The position numbers and the translations under genes are program-made. From CAVVAH01 sp963746175 (GTDB lineage Bacteria > Actinomycetota > Actinomycetes > JACCUZ01): a DNA stretch of 64,000 nucleotides. Location: the NCBI GenBank assembly GCA_963746175.1, contig CAVVAH010000004.1:558001-622000 (forward strand). The letters run 5' to 3'. The notes under the pieces were generated by a model. That model was not told the DNA's origin. It did not search any database and worked only from the letters and a program-made list of their open reading frames with translations. Shown piece by piece: positions 18,353 through 26,758 of this stretch (its first letter is position 1; each line of letters starts with the position of its first letter).

Positions 18353-21091
18353 GTGGCAGGTCCGCTGCTGGACAGCAAGACCCGCATCCCCGGCGGCCGT
18401 CCCGGGGCGGTGCCGCGGCCGCGGCTGACCGGTCACCTCGCCGCCGCCCCGCGGTCCGCGCTGACGGTCCTGTCGGCGTCGGCCGGCTTCGGGAAGACCA
18501 CGCTGCTGACCGAGTGGCTGGCCACCCTCCCCGTGAAGGGTCCGGGCGTCGCCTGGCTGTCCCTCGACGCACGCGACGACGACCCGGCCCGGTTCTGGAC
18601 CTACGTCGTCGCCGCGCTCCGGACGGTCCACCCGGAGGTCGGCGGCGCGGCGCTGGCCCTGCTGGGCAGCGCGCCGCCGGACGAGGCGTTCCTCACCGAG
18701 CTGCTCCACGACCTCAGCGACCTGCCGGGCGACCTACTGCTGGTGCTCGACGACTACCACCTCGTCGAGACCCGCGAGGTCCACGACGGGATGGCGTTCC
18801 TGCTCGACCACCGTCCGCCGCAGCTGCACCTGGTCCTCGCCACCCGCACCGACCCGCCGCTGGGCCTGGCTCGCCTGCGCGCCCGCGGCGAGCTCGTGGA
18901 GGTCCGGACCGCCGACCTGCGCTTCACCGCCGAGGAGGCCGCGGCGTACCTCAACGACTCGATGGGGCTGTCGCTGGCAGAGGGCGACGTCGAGGCGCTG
19001 GACGCCCGCACCGAGGGCTGGATCGCCGCCCTGCAGCTGGCGGCACTGTCGATGCACGGCCGCGAGGACGTCAGCCGCTTCATCGCGGGCTTCGCCGGCG
19101 ACGACCGGTACGTCGTGGACTACCTCGTCGAGGAGGTGCTCGCCCGCCAGCCGGACGAGGTCCGCACATTCCTGCTGCAGACGTCCTTGCTCGACCGGCT
19201 CACCGGGCCCCTCTGCGACACCGTCACGGGGCGGCGCGGCGGCACCGCCATGCTCACCGCCCTGGACCGGGCCAACCTGTTCCTCGTCGCCCTCGACGAC
19301 CGGCGTCAGTGGTACCGCTACCACCACCTCTTCGCCGACGTGCTGCAGGCGCACCTCGCTGAGGAGCGCGGCGTAGACGTCGCCGAGCTGCACCGCCGCG
19401 CCAGCGCGTGGTTCGCCGACAACGAGCAGCCGGCGGAGGCCGTCGAGCACGCCGTCGCCGCCCAGGACTTCGACCGCGCGGCGGACCTGGCCGAGCTGGC
19501 CTACCGCGAGCTCGCGCGCACCCGGCAGGAGTTCGTGCTCCGCGACTGGATGCGACTGATCCCCGACGACGTCGTCCGGCTCCGGCCGCTGCTCGGCGTG
19601 TACGTCGTCGGCGCCCTCGCGCAGGTGTCGGACTTCGACAGCATCCCGGCCCGGCTCGGTGCCATCGACGACCTGCTGCGACCGGGCCAGGAGCACGGCA
19701 TCGGCTCCCCGTGGCCGGACCAGCCGCCGCCCGGAGTCGTCGTCGTCGACGTCGACGGGTTCCGCGGGCTGCCCGCGCAGGTGGAGATGTACCGAGCCGC
19801 TCTGGCGCTCGCCGCCGGTGACGTCGACGGCACGGTCGCGCACGCCCGGGAGGCCAGAGACCTGGCGCAGCCGGACGACCACCTCGCACGCGCGGCGTCG
19901 GCTGCCCTGGCCGGACTCGCTCTGTGGTCCGTCGGGGACCTTGCGGGCGCCCACGACGGCTACACGCAGGCGGTCGTCGGGCTGCAACGCGCCGGCCACA
20001 TCGCCGACGTCCTGGGCTGCAGCATCACGCTCGGCGACCTGCGGGCGACCCAGGGCAGCCTGGACGGCGCGCTGGCCGCGTACGAGCAGGCTCTCGAGCT
20101 GGCCGCGGCCGAGCCGGACGCGCCGCTTCGCGGCACGGCCGACATGCACGTCGGCATCGCCGCCGTCCTGCTCGAGCGCGGCGACCTCGACGGCGCCGCG
20201 CAGCACCTCGCGACGAGCCACCAGCTCGGCGAGGGCAAGGGACTGCCGCAGAACCCCTACCGGTGGCGACTCGGGACCGCCCGTCTGCGCACCGTCCAGG
20301 GCGACCTGGACACAGCCCTCGGCCTGCTCGACGAGGCAGACCGGGTCTACAACGGCGACTACTCACCGCCGGTGCGGCCGGTGCCCGCCGTTCGCGCCAG
20401 GCTCCGGATCCGGCGCGGCGAGCTCGCCCACGCGGCCGCCTGGGCCGAGGAGCGGCAGCTCACCGCGGCCGACGAGCTGTCGTACCTGCGGGAGTACGAG
20501 CACGTGACGCTGGCCCGGCTGCTGCTGGCGCAGCACCAGGCGGACGCCGACGGCGGTGCACTGGACCGGGCCTCCACGTTGCTGGCCCGGCTCCTGGAGG
20601 CGGCCGAGCGGGGCGGCCGGACGGGCAGCGCCATCGAGCTGCTCGTGCTGCAGGCCCGGGCGCACGCCGGCCGGGGCGACATGGCAGCTGCCCTGGGGTC
20701 CTTGGGCCGCGCCGTGTCGCTCGCCGAGCCGCAGGGCTACGTGCGCGTCTTCGCCGACGAGGGACGGCCGCTGGCCACGCTGCTCCTGTCGCTGGCGAAG
20801 GGGCGAGCCGGCGGGGCGTACGTCAGGCGGCTGGTCGACGCCGCGACCGGCACCCGCACGGTCGCCGCCCCGCAGGCTCTCGTCGAGCCGCTCAGCGTCC
20901 GGGAGCTCGACGTGCTGCGCCTGCTCGACACCGACCTCGACGGGCCGGACATCGCCCGCCGGCTCTCGGTGTCGTTGAACACCCTGCGCACCCACACCCG
21001 GAACATCTACCTCAAGCTCGGGGTCACCAGCCGCCGGGCGGCGGTCCGGCAGGCGCGGGCGCTCGACCTGATCCCCGGCCGCCGCGACTGA
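18353..21091 (+). CDS. LuxR-family ATP-binding regulator (LAL/MalT type)
   Basis: A 912-residue STAND ATPase regulator. The P-loop is SASAGFGKTTLL near residue 42, Walker B is LLLVLDDYH near 130, and a winged-helix block lies around 270-330. A helical TPR-like repeat region of about 450 residues follows. The protein ends in a LuxR helix-turn-helix (LSVRELDVLRLLDTDLDGPD then RRLSVSLNTLRTHTRNIYLKLGV) at about 846-908. Such proteins oligomerise on binding an inducer and ATP, then activate promoters. The inducer and targets are unknown. The GTG at 18353 follows GGGGAGGG; the frame is open further upstream, but that part lies over the CIRCE region. It is divergent from groEL. Confidence 0.9.
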   Translation: MAGPLLDSKTRIPGGRPGAVPRPRLTGHLAAAPRSALTVLSASAGFGKTTLLTEWLATLPVKGPGVAWLSLDARDDDPARFWTYVVAALRTVHPEVGGAALALLGSAPPDEAFLTELLHDLSDLPGDLLLVLDDYHLVETREVHDGMAFLLDHRPPQLHLVLATRTDPPLGLARLRARGELVEVRTADLRFTAEEAAAYLNDSMGLSLAEGDVEALDARTEGWIAALQLAALSMHGREDVSRFIAGFAGDDRYVVDYLVEEVLARQPDEVRTFLLQTSLLDRLTGPLCDTVTGRRGGTAMLTALDRANLFLVALDDRRQWYRYHHLFADVLQAHLAEERGVDVAELHRRASAWFADNEQPAEAVEHAVAAQDFDRAADLAELAYRELARTRQEFVLRDWMRLIPDDVVRLRPLLGVYVVGALAQVSDFDSIPARLGAIDDLLRPGQEHGIGSPWPDQPPPGVVVVDVDGFRGLPAQVEMYRAALALAAGDVDGTVAHAREARDLAQPDDHLARAASAALAGLALWSVGDLAGAHDGYTQAVVGLQRAGHIADVLGCSITLGDLRATQGSLDGALAAYEQALELAAAEPDAPLRGTADMHVGIAAVLLERGDLDGAAQHLATSHQLGEGKGLPQNPYRWRLGTARLRTVQGDLDTALGLLDEADRVYNGDYSPPVRPVPAVRARLRIRRGELAHAAAWAEERQLTAADELSYLREYEHVTLARLLLAQHQADADGGALDRASTLLARLLEAAERGGRTGSAIELLVLQARAHAGRGDMAAALGSLGRAVSLAEPQGYVRVFADEGRPLATLLLSLAKGRAGGAYVRRLVDAATGTRTVAAPQALVEPLSVRELDVLRLLDTDLDGPDIARRLSVSLNTLRTHTRNIYLKLGVTSRRAAVRQARALDLIPGRRD

Positions 21092-21122
21092 CCGGATCCG
21101 CGGCCGCCGGGTCTCCAGGACG

Positions 21123-21157
21123 CGCGACGGCCCGGTCCCCGCGAGGGACCGGGCCGT
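21123..21157. terminator. Bidirectional terminator hairpin between the LuxR regulator and the cold-shock gene
   Basis: A perfect 14-bp stem (CGACGGCCCGGTCC at 21123-21136, complement at 21144-21157) with a 7-nt loop between two convergent genes, well placed to end both transcripts. Confidence 0.75.
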
Positions 21158-21181
21158 CGTGACGGTCGTGCTGTGGTGCGG

Positions 21182-21382
21182 TCAGACCGCGCGGACCGAG
21201 TCGGCCTGCGGACCCTTCTGCCCCTGCGAGATCTCGAACTCGACGCGCTGCCCCTCCTCGAGGGAGCGGTAGCCGTCCATCTGGATCGCGCTGTAGTGGA
21301 CGAAAACGTCCGCGCCACCGTCGACAGCGATGAAGCCGTAGCCCTTCTCGCTGTTGAACCACTTGACGGAGCCCTGAGCCAT
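21182..21382 (-). CDS. Cold-shock protein (CspA family)
   Basis: A 66-residue cold-shock-domain protein. Both RNA-binding motifs are intact: RNP1 as KGYGFIAV near residues 14-21 and RNP2 as DVFVHYSAI near 26-34. It binds single-stranded RNA/DNA and acts as an RNA chaperone. The ATG at 21382 is preceded by AGGAGACG at good spacing; an in-frame upstream extension has no family support. It is transcribed alone, opposite the LuxR-type regulator. Confidence 0.95.
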   Translation of the reverse strand: MAQGSVKWFNSEKGYGFIAVDGGADVFVHYSAIQMDGYRSLEEGQRVEFEISQGQKGPQADSVRAV

Positions 21383-21606
21383 CGTGCGTCTCCTGCTGTG
21401 CTGGGCCGACGGGCCACGCACCGCGCGGGACCCGGGTCGTGCTCGACCCGACCCGGCAGGGGTAGGGATCTCGCGCACTCGTGCGCGGTTGGTCTCGAGG
21501 CTCGACCGAGGCGCAGACTAGAGGCGCTGCGGGGCCGCCGTCAGCAGTTCTGTGACATCGGTCCGTGCGCATCCCCGGCCGGGTCCGTCCAGGGTGGACG
21601 ACCTGG

Positions 21607-22887
21607 TCAGGCCAGACCGGTGGCCGCGAACGCGTCTGCCGAGGCCGGGATCGTCGCGGCCGGCCCGACGTGCGGGGACACCGCGTCGAGCGTCTTGAGC
21701 CCTTCTCCGGTGTTGAACACCACCGTGTCCGCGTCCGGGTCGATCTGTCCCGCGGCGAGCAGCTTGCGCAGCGTCGCGACGGTCACCCCGCCGGCGGTCT
21801 CCGCGAAGATGCCCTCGGTCTGCGCCAGCAGCCGGATGCCGTCGACGACCTCCTCGTCGGTGACGTCCTCGACCAGACCGCCGGTGCGCCGGCAGGTGTC
21901 CAGCACGTACGGGCCGTCGGCCGGGTTGCCGATGGCCAGCGACTTGGCGATGGTCGAGGGCTTCACCGGGCGGACCACGTCGTGGCCGGCCTTGAACGCC
22001 TGCGAGACCGGCGAGCAGCCGGTCGCCTGGGCGCCGTAGATCCGGTACGGCGAGTCGTCGACCAGCCCCAAGGACACGAGCTCGCGGAACGCCTTGTCGA
22101 CCTTGGTGAGCTGCGAGCCGGACGCCACCGGGATGACGACCTGCTGCGGGAGCCGCCAGCCGAGGCCCTCCGCGACCTCGTAGCCGAGGGTCTTCGAGCC
22201 CTCGGCGTAGTACGGCCGCACGTTGACGTTCACGAACGCCCAGTCCTCGTGCTCGCCGGCCAGCTCCGAGGCGACCCGGTTGACGTCGTCGTACGTGCCC
22301 TCGACCGCGACGAGCGTCCCGCCGTACACCGCGGTGGTGACGATCTTCTGCTGCTCGAGGTCGGCCGGGATCAGCACCACGGAGCGGATGCCGGCACGCG
22401 CCGCGGCGGCCGCCGTCGCGTTGGCGAGGTTGCCGGTCGACGGACAGGCCAGCACGGAGAAGCCGAGCTCGCGGGCCGCCGCGAGGGCGACGCCGACGAC
22501 GCGGTCCTTGAAGGAGTGGGTCGGGTTGGCGCTGTCGTCCTTGACCCAGAGCGCGCGCATCCCGAGCGCCCGGCCCAGGTTGTGGGCCCGGACGAGCGGC
22601 GTGCAGCCGGGCTCGAGGTTGGGGGTGTCCCGCACGGTGGTCGGGACGGGCAGCAGGTCCTGGTAGCGCCAGATGTTCTGCGGACCCGCCTCGATCGACG
22701 CGCGGGTGACGTCGCCGAACTCGTAGGCGACCTCGAGCGGGCCGAAGCACTCGCCGCAGGCGTAGTACGGGCCGAGCGGCGTGGTGGCCCCGCACTCGCG
22801 GCAGGAGAGGTGCCGGGCCGGGCCGAGGTCGGGCGTGCGCTCGACGGTGGGTGTGGTGGGGGCGGATGCGACGGCACCGGAAGTCAT
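21607..22887 (-). CDS. thrC: Threonine synthase
   Basis: A 426-residue PLP enzyme that converts O-phosphohomoserine to L-threonine. An N-terminal four-cysteine knuckle (CRECG, CGECF) typical of actinobacterial ThrC is followed by the PLP lysine in SANPTHSFKDRVVG near residue 110 and the phosphate-binding loop STGNLAN. The ATG at 22887 is chosen for a GGAAGGA site eight bases upstream; an earlier in-frame ATG at 22905 lies in the last strand of the riboswitch P1 stem. Expression is probably governed by the SAM-I riboswitch in its leader. No hom or thrB gene is adjacent. Confidence 0.95.
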   Translation of the reverse strand: MTSGAVASAPTTPTVERTPDLGPARHLSCRECGATTPLGPYYACGECFGPLEVAYEFGDVTRASIEAGPQNIWRYQDLLPVPTTVRDTPNLEPGCTPLVRAHNLGRALGMRALWVKDDSANPTHSFKDRVVGVALAAARELGFSVLACPSTGNLANATAAAAARAGIRSVVLIPADLEQQKIVTTAVYGGTLVAVEGTYDDVNRVASELAGEHEDWAFVNVNVRPYYAEGSKTLGYEVAEGLGWRLPQQVVIPVASGSQLTKVDKAFRELVSLGLVDDSPYRIYGAQATGCSPVSQAFKAGHDVVRPVKPSTIAKSLAIGNPADGPYVLDTCRRTGGLVEDVTDEEVVDGIRLLAQTEGIFAETAGGVTVATLRKLLAAGQIDPDADTVVFNTGEGLKTLDAVSPHVGPAATIPASADAFAATGLA

Positions 22888-22898
22888 AGCGAGGTCCT

Positions 22899-23039
22899 TC
22901 CTCATCTGTCCCGGTGACGCTGTGGCTGTGCGTCACTCGGGCCGGAGTTGGCACCGTGACCGGCGGGCGCTGAGAGCGCGCTGCGCGGTGCGGTTGCCGG
23001 GGCTTCGTCGGGCCGTTCCCTCTGCCCCTCTGGATGAGC
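22899..23039 (-). promoter_or_regulatory. SAM-I (S-box) riboswitch in the thrC leader
   Basis: On the thrC strand the leader carries the conserved S-box core: CTCATC opens P1, then AGAGGGGCAGAGGGA, GGCCC, GAAGCCCCGGCAACC and GGTGCCAACTCC, closing with CAGATGAG. The terminal P1 strand abuts the GGAAGGA ribosome binding site of thrC, which fits translational control: SAM binding stabilises P1 next to the start region. Recognition rests on these conserved blocks and their order; no covariance search was run. Confidence 0.88.
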
Positions 23040-23115
23040 GGTCTTCAGTTGTGCCGACCACTGTAGGTCGGCCGCCCAGCCCGCGGACAACCGGTCCCGC
23101 GCCCTGAGACAGCCC

Positions 23116-23205
23116 CGAGTGGTGGGTTTTCCGCACCGCAACCCCCCGCGAGTGGTGGGTTGCGCACCCGGAATGTCCACTCCGACCTGCGCAACCCACC
23201 ACTCG
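23116..23205. repeat. Intergenic palindrome, family C copy 1
   Basis: CGAGTGGTGGGTT occurs at 23116-23128 and again, longer, as CGAGTGGTGGGTTGCGCA at 23149-23166. The exact complement of the latter lies at 23188-23205, giving a perfect 18-bp inverted repeat plus an extra direct half. It lies between the divergent thrC leader and the gene at 23225, so it is not a terminator of convergent genes. A related copy is at 49597-49651. Confidence 0.85.
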
Positions 23206-23224
23206 GCGGAGGTTGTTGGGGATC

Positions 23225-23665
23225 ATGGGCGGCGTGGAGGCGCGGTGGCGGGTACGGCAGGTGGTCAACGTCGTGAACCTCTCCACCCCGCTGGGACTGA
23301 TGGTCGGCTGGGTCGGCGGGTCCCGGTTCCGCCGCGGACCGGACGGCCTGGTCCTCGGGACCGGCTTCCGCGTCCCGGTGCGGGCACCGGCCTTCACCCT
23401 GGGCAACGTCGTGCTGCTGCGGCTCGACGACGTCGCCCTGGGCCGGCGCCCGACCCTGCTCGTGCACGAGGCGCGGCACGCCACGCAGTACGCCTGCTGC
23501 GTCGGGCCGCTGATGCTGCCGCTCTACCTGCTCGCGTCGGTCTGGTCGCTGCTGCGCTGCGGCGACCCGTCGTCGTACAACCTCTTCGAGGTGCGGGCCG
23601 GCCTGGCCGACGGCGGGTACACGCACGCGACCGACCGCCGGTCGGGTGACGGCGGAGTTGCTTGA
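23225..23665 (+). CDS. Hypothetical protein with a HEARH motif
   Basis: A 146-residue protein not assigned to a family. The central LLVHEARHATQYACCVG resembles the zinc-binding HExxH helix of gluzincin/DUF4157-like proteins (H-E-A-R-H), and a hydrophobic stretch LMLPLYLLASVW follows. The C-terminal FEVRAGLADGGY has an acidic residue that could be a third ligand. Whether it is a protease is unknown. The ATG at 23225 is preceded by GGGG and, further up, GGAGG. Its stop is 29 bases before otsA, so the two may be co-transcribed. Confidence 0.65.
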   Translation: MGGVEARWRVRQVVNVVNLSTPLGLMVGWVGGSRFRRGPDGLVLGTGFRVPVRAPAFTLGNVVLLRLDDVALGRRPTLLVHEARHATQYACCVGPLMLPLYLLASVWSLLRCGDPSSYNLFEVRAGLADGGYTHATDRRSGDGGVA

Positions 23666-23694
23666 GCCGGGCTACCGGCGGGAAGGTGCGGATC

Positions 23695-25134
23695 ATGGCC
23701 ACCGGCACAGCCCCCCTGCTCGTCGCGTCCAACCGCGGACCCCTGTCCTTCACCGAGCGGGACGACGGGTCGCTGGACGCGAGTCGCGGCGGTGGCGGGC
23801 TGGTGTCCGGGCTGTCCAGCCTGACCAGCAGCGACGAGGTCGTCTGGGTCTGCGCGGCGCTGTCCGACAGCGACCGCGCGGCCGCCCGGCACGCGCCGGA
23901 CGGCCGGCTCGACCGCGACGGCCAGGACACCGGCGGCATCGCGGTGCGGATGCTCGACATCGACCCCGCGACGTTCCAGCGGGCCTACAACGCGGTCGCC
24001 AACTCCACGCTCTGGTTCGTGCACCACCTGCTCTACGCCATGCCGACCGCTCCGGCCTTCGACGCCGGCTTCCGCCGCGAGTGGGCGTCGTACGAGACGT
24101 ACAACCACGCCTTCGCCCAGGCGCTGGCCGAGGACGCCGCCGAGGGCGCGAAGGTGCTCGTGCAGGACTACCACCTGACCCTGCTGCCGCAGCAGCTGCG
24201 CGAGCTCCGTCCCGACCTGCGCATCGCGCACTTCTCGCACACCCCGTGGGCGCCGGTCGACTACTTCCGGGTGCTGCCCGACTCGGTCGCGCGGGAGACC
24301 CTGCTCGGGGTCCTGGGCGCCGACCACGCCGGCTTCCACTCGGCGCGCTGGGCGAAGGCGTTCGCCGGCTGCTGCGTCGAGCTGCTCGGCGCCACGAGCG
24401 ACGGCACCTCGGTGACGTACGCCGGTCGCACCACGCGGCTCGGCGTCCACCCGCTCGGCGTCGACGCCGAGGCGCTACGGGAGCGCGGCCACGCCGACGA
24501 CGTCGAGTCACGGCTCACGGCGCTGCGCCGCAGGCTCGGAGACCGCAAGGCGATCGTGCGGGTCGACCGCACCGAGCTGAGCAAGAACATCGCCCGCGGC
24601 CTGCTCGCCTACCGCGACCTGCTGCGGCGCTATCCCGAGTGGCGGGGGAAGGTCACGCACCTCGCCTCGGCGTACCCGAGCCGGCACGACCTGCCGGAGT
24701 ACCGCGAGTACACCGCGCACGTGCAGCGGCTGGCGACCGAGATCGAGGACGAGTTCGGCACCGATGACTGGCGCCCCATCGTGCTCGACGTCACTGACGA
24801 CTACGCGCGGTCGCTCGCGCTCTACCGGGTCGGCGACGTGCTGCTCGTCAACCCCGTGCGCGACGGGATGAACCTCGTCGCCAAGGAGGTGCCGCTGCTG
24901 TCCGAGAACGGCTGCGTCGTGGTCCTCTCGACCGAGGCCGGCGTCGCGGACGAGTTCGGCGACGACGCACTGCTGGTCAACCCGTTCGACGTCTCCGGCA
25001 CCGCGGACGCACTCGACCGCGCGCTCTCGATGGACGCCGACGAGCGGTCCGCGCGGACCACGCGGCTGGCCGAGGTCTCGGCGTCGCTGCCGCCCAGCCA
25101 GTGGCTCGCCGACCAGGTGTCAGCCCTGGACTAA
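23695..25134 (+). CDS. otsA: Trehalose-6-phosphate synthase
   Basis: A 479-residue glycosyltransferase of family GT20 that makes trehalose 6-phosphate from a nucleotide-glucose and glucose 6-phosphate. Visible motifs are the N-terminal SNRGP, GGGGLVSGL, the acceptor-site VQDYHLTLLP near residue 158, HTPWAP, VDRTELSKN near 285 and the C-terminal DGMNLVAKE. The ATG at 23695 has GGAAGG upstream. It is convergent with the next gene, and the two stop codons overlap in CTAA. The phosphatase partner otsB lies less than 1 kb away on the other strand, so the two are not in one operon. Confidence 0.95.
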   Translation: MATGTAPLLVASNRGPLSFTERDDGSLDASRGGGGLVSGLSSLTSSDEVVWVCAALSDSDRAAARHAPDGRLDRDGQDTGGIAVRMLDIDPATFQRAYNAVANSTLWFVHHLLYAMPTAPAFDAGFRREWASYETYNHAFAQALAEDAAEGAKVLVQDYHLTLLPQQLRELRPDLRIAHFSHTPWAPVDYFRVLPDSVARETLLGVLGADHAGFHSARWAKAFAGCCVELLGATSDGTSVTYAGRTTRLGVHPLGVDAEALRERGHADDVESRLTALRRRLGDRKAIVRVDRTELSKNIARGLLAYRDLLRRYPEWRGKVTHLASAYPSRHDLPEYREYTAHVQRLATEIEDEFGTDDWRPIVLDVTDDYARSLALYRVGDVLLVNPVRDGMNLVAKEVPLLSENGCVVVLSTEAGVADEFGDDALLVNPFDVSGTADALDRALSMDADERSARTTRLAEVSASLPPSQWLADQVSALD

Positions 25135-25805
25135 TCGCCGTCCGGGGTGGGGAAGCGGACGTCCTTCGGGCCGCCGCCGAACGCGCGACGGCCGATCTCC
25201 AGCATCACCAGGAGGTACGCCATGCCGACCAGCGTGCCGACGACCGACACGACAGGTGTGGCCCCACCCGCGACGTTCGCGATCAACGCGCCGAGCGTGC
25301 CGGCGACGATCGAGTTGACTGTCGCCATGAAGAACGCCGTGCTGCCGACCACGTGGCTCACTGTGCTGCGAGGAAGCCCCATCGCGTAGGTGCGGTCGAT
25401 ACCGGCCAGGTCGTCGTGCAGGCCCGTGACGAGGAACCGCGTGATCGACGGGTCCAGCTCGGCGTACGCCGCTCGCAGCCGGTTCATCCCGATGACCATT
25501 GCCGCGTCGTCGTTGCTGGCGTTGAGGACGCGGGTCGCGGTCAGGGTCCCGAGGATGAGGATCGCCGCGGCCAGCCCGACGGACATCACGTCGAACGCCG
25601 TCCCGAAGCCGGACGCCTGCACCACCAGCGCAAGCACGACCAGGGAGGCCGATGACACCGTGAGGTGGATCGTGATGCGGCTCATCACCTCCGACCACGT
25701 CATGCCGCGGGTCGCGAGCAGGCTCCAGTGCTCGGTCGCGAGCAGCTGCGCCCGCACAGATGTCGGGACGTCACCGGCCGGCGGCATCGGATGCTCGGAC
25801 GACAT
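25131..25805 (-). CDS. Membrane protein, 224 aa, unknown function
   Basis: A 224-residue protein with about four membrane segments in two pairs: ASLVVLALVVQ and VGLAAAILILGTLTA near residues 50-90, then MATVNSIVAGTLGALIANVA and VVSVVGTLVGMAYLLVMLEI near 150-205. The loop between the pairs is soluble and carries MNRLRAAYAELDPSITRFL. No family name is assigned. The ATG at 25805 is preceded by GGGAGGT; the open frame continues upstream into a palindrome, so the shorter start is preferred. Confidence 0.7.
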   Translation of the reverse strand: MSSEHPMPPAGDVPTSVRAQLLATEHWSLLATRGMTWSEVMSRITIHLTVSSASLVVLALVVQASGFGTAFDVMSVGLAAAILILGTLTATRVLNASNDDAAMVIGMNRLRAAYAELDPSITRFLVTGLHDDLAGIDRTYAMGLPRSTVSHVVGSTAFFMATVNSIVAGTLGALIANVAGGATPVVSVVGTLVGMAYLLVMLEIGRRAFGGGPKDVRFPTPDGD

Positions 25806-25871
25806 CGGGACCTCCCAGGCGGGCCGCGGCAGCAGGCTGTGCGCCCCATGATGCGCGCGACCCGACCACTC

Positions 25872-25927
25872 CTGCATGATCACCGTGGGGGGTTCTGAGC
25901 CCCTCACCCACCGCGGTGATCATGCAG
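25872..25927. repeat. Intergenic palindrome, family A copy 3
   Basis: A perfect 14-bp inverted repeat (CTGCATGATCACCG at 25872-25885, complement at 25914-25927) with the same GTGATCATGCAG core as the copy at 3729. A secondary hairpin (GGGG...CCCC) occupies the loop. It lies seven bases past the otsB stop, so it may terminate that transcript. Confidence 0.85.
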
Positions 25928-25933
25928 CTCTGG

Positions 25934-26758
25934 TCAGCCGTCCAGGGCTTCGGCGACGGCGGTGAGCAGGTCGACGACGCCGTCCGGTCCGTCGACGACC
26001 AGGTCGGCGCGCTCGGCGACAGCGGTCACCTCGGTCGAGCCGCTGCACACCAGCAGGCCAGGGATGCCCTCGGCGCGCAGCCGGTCGACGGCGTCGTACG
26101 CCGCCAGGTCGCCGAGGTCGTCGCCGACGAACACCACGACGGACGGCGGCCGCTCGGCGACCAGGGTGCGCACGCCGTCGCCCTTGTCGCCGCCCTCGGG
26201 TCGCAGCTCGAGGACGAAGCGGCCCGGCTCGACGACGAGCCCGACCTCCTCGGCCAGCCGGGACAGCGGTGCGCGCAGCACCTCGAACGTGCCGGCCGGG
26301 TCTGCGGTACGCCGGGTGTGCACCGCGACGGCGGCACCCTTGTCCTCGACGTAGGTGCCGTCGGGCGCGCCGGCGTCGGCGAGCAGTGACGGCAGCCGTC
26401 GACGGACCTCGTCGACCGCGTCCAGCCCGTCCGGCGTCGTGAGCTCGCCGCCCTCCCAGCGCTCCAGCCCGTAGTGGCCGAGCACCACCAGCCCGTCGAC
26501 GTCCCCGATGCCGGCGTACTCCACCGCCTTCGCGGCGGGACGTCCCGTCACGACCGCGACCCGCACGCCGTGGCCCGCCAACCGGGACAGGACGCCCGGG
26601 ACGCCGGGGTGCGCCCGGGCCGCGTCCGGGTCCGGGACGATCGGGGCCAGCGTGCCGTCGAAGTCCAGCCCGAGCAGCGCACGAGCCGGTTCGGCCAGCA
26701 ACGCGGCCAGCCCCGCACGGCCGGCGCCGGTGGCGGGCTGTGGCAGGTGGGCGTTCAT
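25934..26758 (-). CDS. otsB: Trehalose-6-phosphate phosphatase
   Basis: A 274-residue HAD-superfamily phosphatase that releases trehalose from trehalose 6-phosphate. HAD motif I is DFDGTLAP near residues 32-39, motif II is VAVVTGRP near 68, and the late motif is GDDLGDLAAYDAV near 216 with the catalytic acidic pair. An FVLELRPEGGDKGDGV block is typical of OtsB. Its ATG overlaps the stop of the upstream racemase-like gene (ATGA), so it is the third gene of an operon that begins with the lactone oxidase. Confidence 0.92.
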   Translation of the reverse strand: MNAHLPQPATGAGRAGLAALLAEPARALLGLDFDGTLAPIVPDPDAARAHPGVPGVLSRLAGHGVRVAVVTGRPAAKAVEYAGIGDVDGLVVLGHYGLERWEGGELTTPDGLDAVDEVRRRLPSLLADAGAPDGTYVEDKGAAVAVHTRRTADPAGTFEVLRAPLSRLAEEVGLVVEPGRFVLELRPEGGDKGDGVRTLVAERPPSVVVFVGDDLGDLAAYDAVDRLRAEGIPGLLVCSGSTEVTAVAERADLVVDGPDGVVDLLTAVAEALDG

